Part shown: positions 61,201 to 64,000 of the stretch, one piece after another | Layout: the number at the start of each line of letters is the position of its first letter | Position numbering within the stretch: position 1 is the first letter of the stretch | NCBI RefSeq assembly: GCF_008729015.1 | Contig: NZ_RKSM01000001.1 | Location: 992,001 to 1,056,000 of the forward strand | Source: Haloarcula sp. CBA1129 | GTDB taxonomy: Archaea; Halobacteriota; Halobacteria; Halobacteriales; Haloarculaceae | Direction of reading: 5' to 3' | Length of the DNA stretch: 64,000 nt | Position numbers and translations under genes: made by a program | The notes under the pieces: generated by a model | Databases searched by the model: none | What the model saw: the letters and a program-made list of their open reading frames with translations, nothing else | Told to the model about the DNA's origin: nothing

Positions 61201-62142
61201 TCATGATTGCGTGACAGAAACCCAGATTTGGACACGACGGTGAGGGGTATCGGCACCGGATTTGTAGAGACGATAGGTCAGCCGGAGCCGCTCGCCGAGC
61301 AGCGAGGGCTGGACGGTGTGACGCCTGAGGGTGCGCTCGCCGGCCGACACCTGCACGTCGAACGACCCGAGTGGTTGTGACTCCGTAATGCGTGTCGTTT
61401 CGCCGTCGAGTGTAACTCGTTCGATGGCGGCCACCACGCGTCCCTCAAAGCCTGACTCGCGGGTCGTTCCGACACCGACACCGACGGTCACCGGTTCGCC
61501 GGCGGTCAGGTTCGAGGGATAATTCGCCGCGACCAGTTGGCCAGACTCATTCTGGCCGAGGATGTAAAACTCGGTGACAGTGCCTGTGTCGGTCGATTCA
61601 TTGGCGACAACCCCGATTGCTCCCGCGGCGGCGACGACAACAACCAGCGTCAACAGGACGCCAGTGAGGTTGCTCCCGATGATTTCACCCAAGCGTGTCC
61701 CGACATTACCCGCTGTTGTGCCCGCTTGGACGGCCATCGGGAGGCGACGGCGACGGTACCACGCAACGGCGGTCGTTACGAGTGTGGACCAACACAAACC
61801 CACCATCACCGGCGTCCGTCCAAAGCCCCAGACGGTGAAGTCGAGGACGCCACTGACGACGGCGACGGCGACGACGCTACCAATGATGCTCAGTCCGAGG
61901 CGAGCGAGCCACGAAGTGCCCGATATCGGTCCGACCGCTGCCTCACCTGCCCGCGGAAACACGGCCGAGACGAGGGCGTACCCGGGGACGATGAGGACGA
62001 ACGGGAGTCCGACAGCAACGGCGAGGGGCCGGACGGCCGCGGCCGGAGAGAAGACGACGGCGGCGACCAGCACAACGCTGGCCACGACGGCCAGCAGGTC
62101 TGCCGTAAGCACCTTGCCGCCTCCGTCACTCGGCTTTTGCAT
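61201..62142 (-). CDS. DUF1616 membrane protein
   Basis: 313 aa. Five membrane segments in residues 15-195 (LLAVVASVVLVAAVVFSPAAA, LPFVLIVPGYALVSAVFPRAG, which is the DUF1616 hallmark with its PGYALV core). Then comes an outward beta-rich domain with TEFYILGQNESGQLVAANYP, the conserved end segment of this family. In haloarchaea DUF1616 genes sit in N-glycosylation and glycan loci. The role may be in lipid-linked sugar assembly, which is not proven. Confidence 0.8.
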   Translation of the reverse strand: MQKPSDGGGKVLTADLLAVVASVVLVAAVVFSPAAAVRPLAVAVGLPFVLIVPGYALVSAVFPRAGEAAVGPISGTSWLARLGLSIIGSVVAVAVVSGVLDFTVWGFGRTPVMVGLCWSTLVTTAVAWYRRRRLPMAVQAGTTAGNVGTRLGEIIGSNLTGVLLTLVVVVAAAGAIGVVANESTDTGTVTEFYILGQNESGQLVAANYPSNLTAGEPVTVGVGVGTTRESGFEGRVVAAIERVTLDGETTRITESQPLGSFDVQVSAGERTLRRHTVQPSLLGERLRLTYRLYKSGADTPHRRVQIWVSVTQS

Positions 62143-62252
62143 AGCGACTCCTCTGCGGAGGACAAAGAAAAAGGCGCGGTAACAAGCTCCGACATGTTCA
62201 GTCCGACCTCGTAGCCGATGACGACCACGAGCCGGGTAAAACTATTTCATCA

Positions 62253-63590
62253 CTATCGGGTAAGTTCAGTCTCAACGAGTTCGCGCGCCTGCTCCAGAAG
62301 TTCGTCAGTGGTGGCTGCTTCGCGGGCTTCTGCAGTCACCCTTATTTTCGGTTCCGTCCCAGACGGCCGGATCAGGAACCAACCGCTATCCGAGTCGACA
62401 CGCACACCGTCCAGCGTCGTCACGTCGTCATAGCGCTGACGCACCGTAGCGCTGATTCGTGCCATAGCCTCGGTTTTATCAGTGGTTTCGACAACCGTGC
62501 GCTTGATCGGGTACCGGTCGATACGTTCGAGTCTGGCCGAGAGCGGTTCGACGGCTCCAAGTACGGCGAGTTTCACTGCCGCAAGCGGACCATCGGGACA
62601 GAGGGTTTCCTCTGGGAAAATCCACGCTCCAGACGGTTCACCGCCGAAAACCACGTCGTCATCGCTAGCTCTTTGGGCGACGTACACGTCTCCTACCCGG
62701 GTATGAACGAGTTCCGCGCCGAACTCGGCAAACGCGTCGGTGACGGCTAGACTCGTATCGACCGGTGCAGCGATTCGGTCGCCCGCTTTCGCAATCTCCT
62801 GTCCGAATATCGCCAGCAGCATATCCCCGGGGATGAACTCGCCCTCGTCGGTGACGGCCATCATGCGGTCGGCGTCGCCGTCGTGAGCAATACCAATATC
62901 CGCATCGACAGCGTCGACAGTAGCGGCGAGTGTTGTACACGTTTCCACGGTCGGCTCACTGGGCCGACCGGGGAATCGGCCATCCTGCTGGGCATTGATG
63001 GTTTCGACATCCGCCCCGAGTTCGAAAAGGGCGTCGGCAGAGACCCCGCCCATTCCATTGCCGAGATCAACAACAACCGATAGCGAGGAGAGTGAGACGT
63101 CGGCTCCGGCAGCGTCTTGCCGTCCCGTCGCAACGAGTGCGTCAGTGTGGTGTTCGGTTGCATTGTCCCAGGATTCGTAGCCACCCTGACCCGTCCAGTC
63201 GGCGAGTTCGTAGGCCTCAGTTTCGATTCGGGCTTCTATCTCGGTCTGCTGTTCCGGTGAGAACGCTTGTCCCGAAAGCGTCCACAGCTTGAGTCCGTTG
63301 TCCTGCGGTGGATTGTGTGATGCCGTGATGATGATACCCGCGTCTGCAGACCGGGCCCCTATTGAGCGGGCGACAGTCGGCGTTGCGGCCCGGCCGATAT
63401 CAACCACATCGACGCCCGTTTCGCGCAGGCCGGCCATCAAGGCACCTTGGAGTGTATCGCCCGTCTGTCGCGCATCACGACCGACGACGACTCGGTCGGC
63501 GTCGGCACCGACTGCGCGTCCGACGGACAATGCGACGGCAGCGGTGACAGACTCGCCAACTCGGCCCCGAATCCCGCTTGTCCCGAACAT
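62253..63590 (-). CDS. glmM: Phosphoglucosamine mutase
   Basis: 445 aa from ATG 63590, where the family start MFGTSGIRGRVGE is found; the open frame extends much further upstream, but without homology. Active-site elements: phosphoserine loop TASHNPP (Ser 91), metal-binding DGDADR, sugar-binding GGEPSGAW, and phosphate-binding RPSGTEPKIRV. It converts glucosamine-6-phosphate to glucosamine-1-phosphate between GlmS and GlmU. A phosphomannomutase-like activity cannot be excluded from sequence. Confidence 0.88.
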   Translation of the reverse strand: MFGTSGIRGRVGESVTAAVALSVGRAVGADADRVVVGRDARQTGDTLQGALMAGLRETGVDVVDIGRAATPTVARSIGARSADAGIIITASHNPPQDNGLKLWTLSGQAFSPEQQTEIEARIETEAYELADWTGQGGYESWDNATEHHTDALVATGRQDAAGADVSLSSLSVVVDLGNGMGGVSADALFELGADVETINAQQDGRFPGRPSEPTVETCTTLAATVDAVDADIGIAHDGDADRMMAVTDEGEFIPGDMLLAIFGQEIAKAGDRIAAPVDTSLAVTDAFAEFGAELVHTRVGDVYVAQRASDDDVVFGGEPSGAWIFPEETLCPDGPLAAVKLAVLGAVEPLSARLERIDRYPIKRTVVETTDKTEAMARISATVRQRYDDVTTLDGVRVDSDSGWFLIRPSGTEPKIRVTAEAREAATTDELLEQARELVETELTR

Positions 63591-63796
63591 GGCACTATCA
63601 CCACCCACGCCCTCTTGTGTTTGCCGGTCGGTTACATAATTGACATATTCGGTCAGGACTCCTCGATAAGATTCGCAACTAGGACTGAAATGTTTTTCAA
63701 TCACATCCTCGGCGCCGAATATTCTCTCGCTAGTTATGAATGTGGTATTGGTGATAATATCACATGGGATAAATTTATTCCCACTGTGTCCGTTCG
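63591..63796. promoter_or_regulatory. Upstream region of glmM with palindrome
   Basis: Contains the perfect palindrome GTGAT-AAT-ATCAC at 63751-63763 and, on the + strand, an AT-rich ATAAATTTATT at about 63769-63779. On the - strand an ATTATGTAACC element at about 63632-63645 could serve glmM with a short leader. The palindrome could be an operator for a divergent gene to the right. Confidence 0.4.
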
Positions 63797-63952
63797 ATGA
63801 GTGTGACGACCCCCAGCGAGACCGACGCGTCCCCCTCTTGCTCAGCGGGATCGGTCCCACCATCCTTTGAGAACCAGCGAGCTAGTATCGGATGCGGGCT
63901 GGGCTCATGCCGGTCGCGGGCTACCCACGAGCGGCCGGTCACGGGGACATGA
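63797..63952 (+). CDS. Possible small ORF at the window edge
   Basis: ATG 63797 opens a 51-codon frame (MSVTTPSETDASPSCSAG, then SVPPSFENQRASIGCGLG) ending in TGA at 63950-63952. The TATA-like stretch at 63769-63779 is suitably placed for a leaderless start. A second ATG at 63949 begins MTEGTERATVRRIVEID, overlapping by four bases and running off the window. Either could be the true gene start; evidence is weak. Confidence 0.25.
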   Translation: MSVTTPSETDASPSCSAGSVPPSFENQRASIGCGLGSCRSRATHERPVTGT

Positions 63953-64000
63953 CTGAGGGTACCGAGCGCGCGACGGTGAGGCGTATCGTCGAGATTGATC

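Noticed and set aside
63591-63863. Upstream extension of glmM by 91 codons
   Set aside because: The family begins at MFGTSGIRG (ATG 63590). The upstream frame has Ser/Ile-rich, AT-biased sequence containing the palindrome.

Overview
This window is from a halophilic archaeon (class Halobacteria). The proteins are rich in Asp and Glu and poor in Lys. Codon third positions are GC-rich. Secreted proteins carry Tat (RR) signals followed by a lipobox cysteine. Archaeal TATA boxes lie about 25 to 30 nt before many start codons, as expected for leaderless mRNAs. Orc1/Cdc6, TRAM-domain, halocyanin and DUF6788-type proteins also fit a haloarchaeon.

Positions 1-21334 hold the effector and baseplate half of a contractile injection system (CIS), all on the + strand. 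It starts with a 1679-aa eCIScore/DUF4157 effector whose C-terminal nuclease-like tip is visibly AT-richer than the rest of the gene. Then follow a disordered linker protein, a LysM tube-initiator protein, a gp27-like hub, a gp5-like spike, a PAAR tip, gp25, two baseplate J-like proteins (one with a helical insertion of about 390 residues), a tail protein with two helix-hairpin-helix units, and a 783-aa conserved CIS protein. Sheath, inner tube and AAA+ ATPase are not in this window and are expected to the left.

Positions about 21.3-35.6 kb are accessory DNA. There is a TRAM protein, an AbiE-like nucleotidyltransferase toxin-antitoxin pair with a palindromic operator candidate, and an orc1/cdc6 gene flanked by iterons (ACACACCA, 4 nt, then TTCANGTGAA) that looks like a replication origin. 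Also present are an ArdC-like metalloprotease gene and small plasmid-type genes. Many genes are broken: a ParA ATPase, TnpB, a DUF6610-type protein, a glutathione-S-transferase-like protein frameshifted in its CPWA motif, and two small hypothetical genes. This looks like a decayed integrated plasmid.

Positions 35.7-63.6 kb are a surface polysaccharide or glycan locus. It holds a Gfo/Idh/MocA oxidoreductase, two SDR epimerase/dehydratases, a flippase, six glycosyltransferases (including a GT4-GT2-GT4-GT2 run that looks duplicated), a large membrane glycosyltransferase-like protein, a polysaccharide deacetylase, a LamG lipoprotein, a beta-helix protein and a DUF1616 protein. The three enzymes GlmS, GlmM and a GlmU-like protein could supply UDP-GlcNAc from fructose-6-phosphate. 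A halocyanin and a PQQ-type sugar dehydrogenase lipoprotein sit inside the locus.
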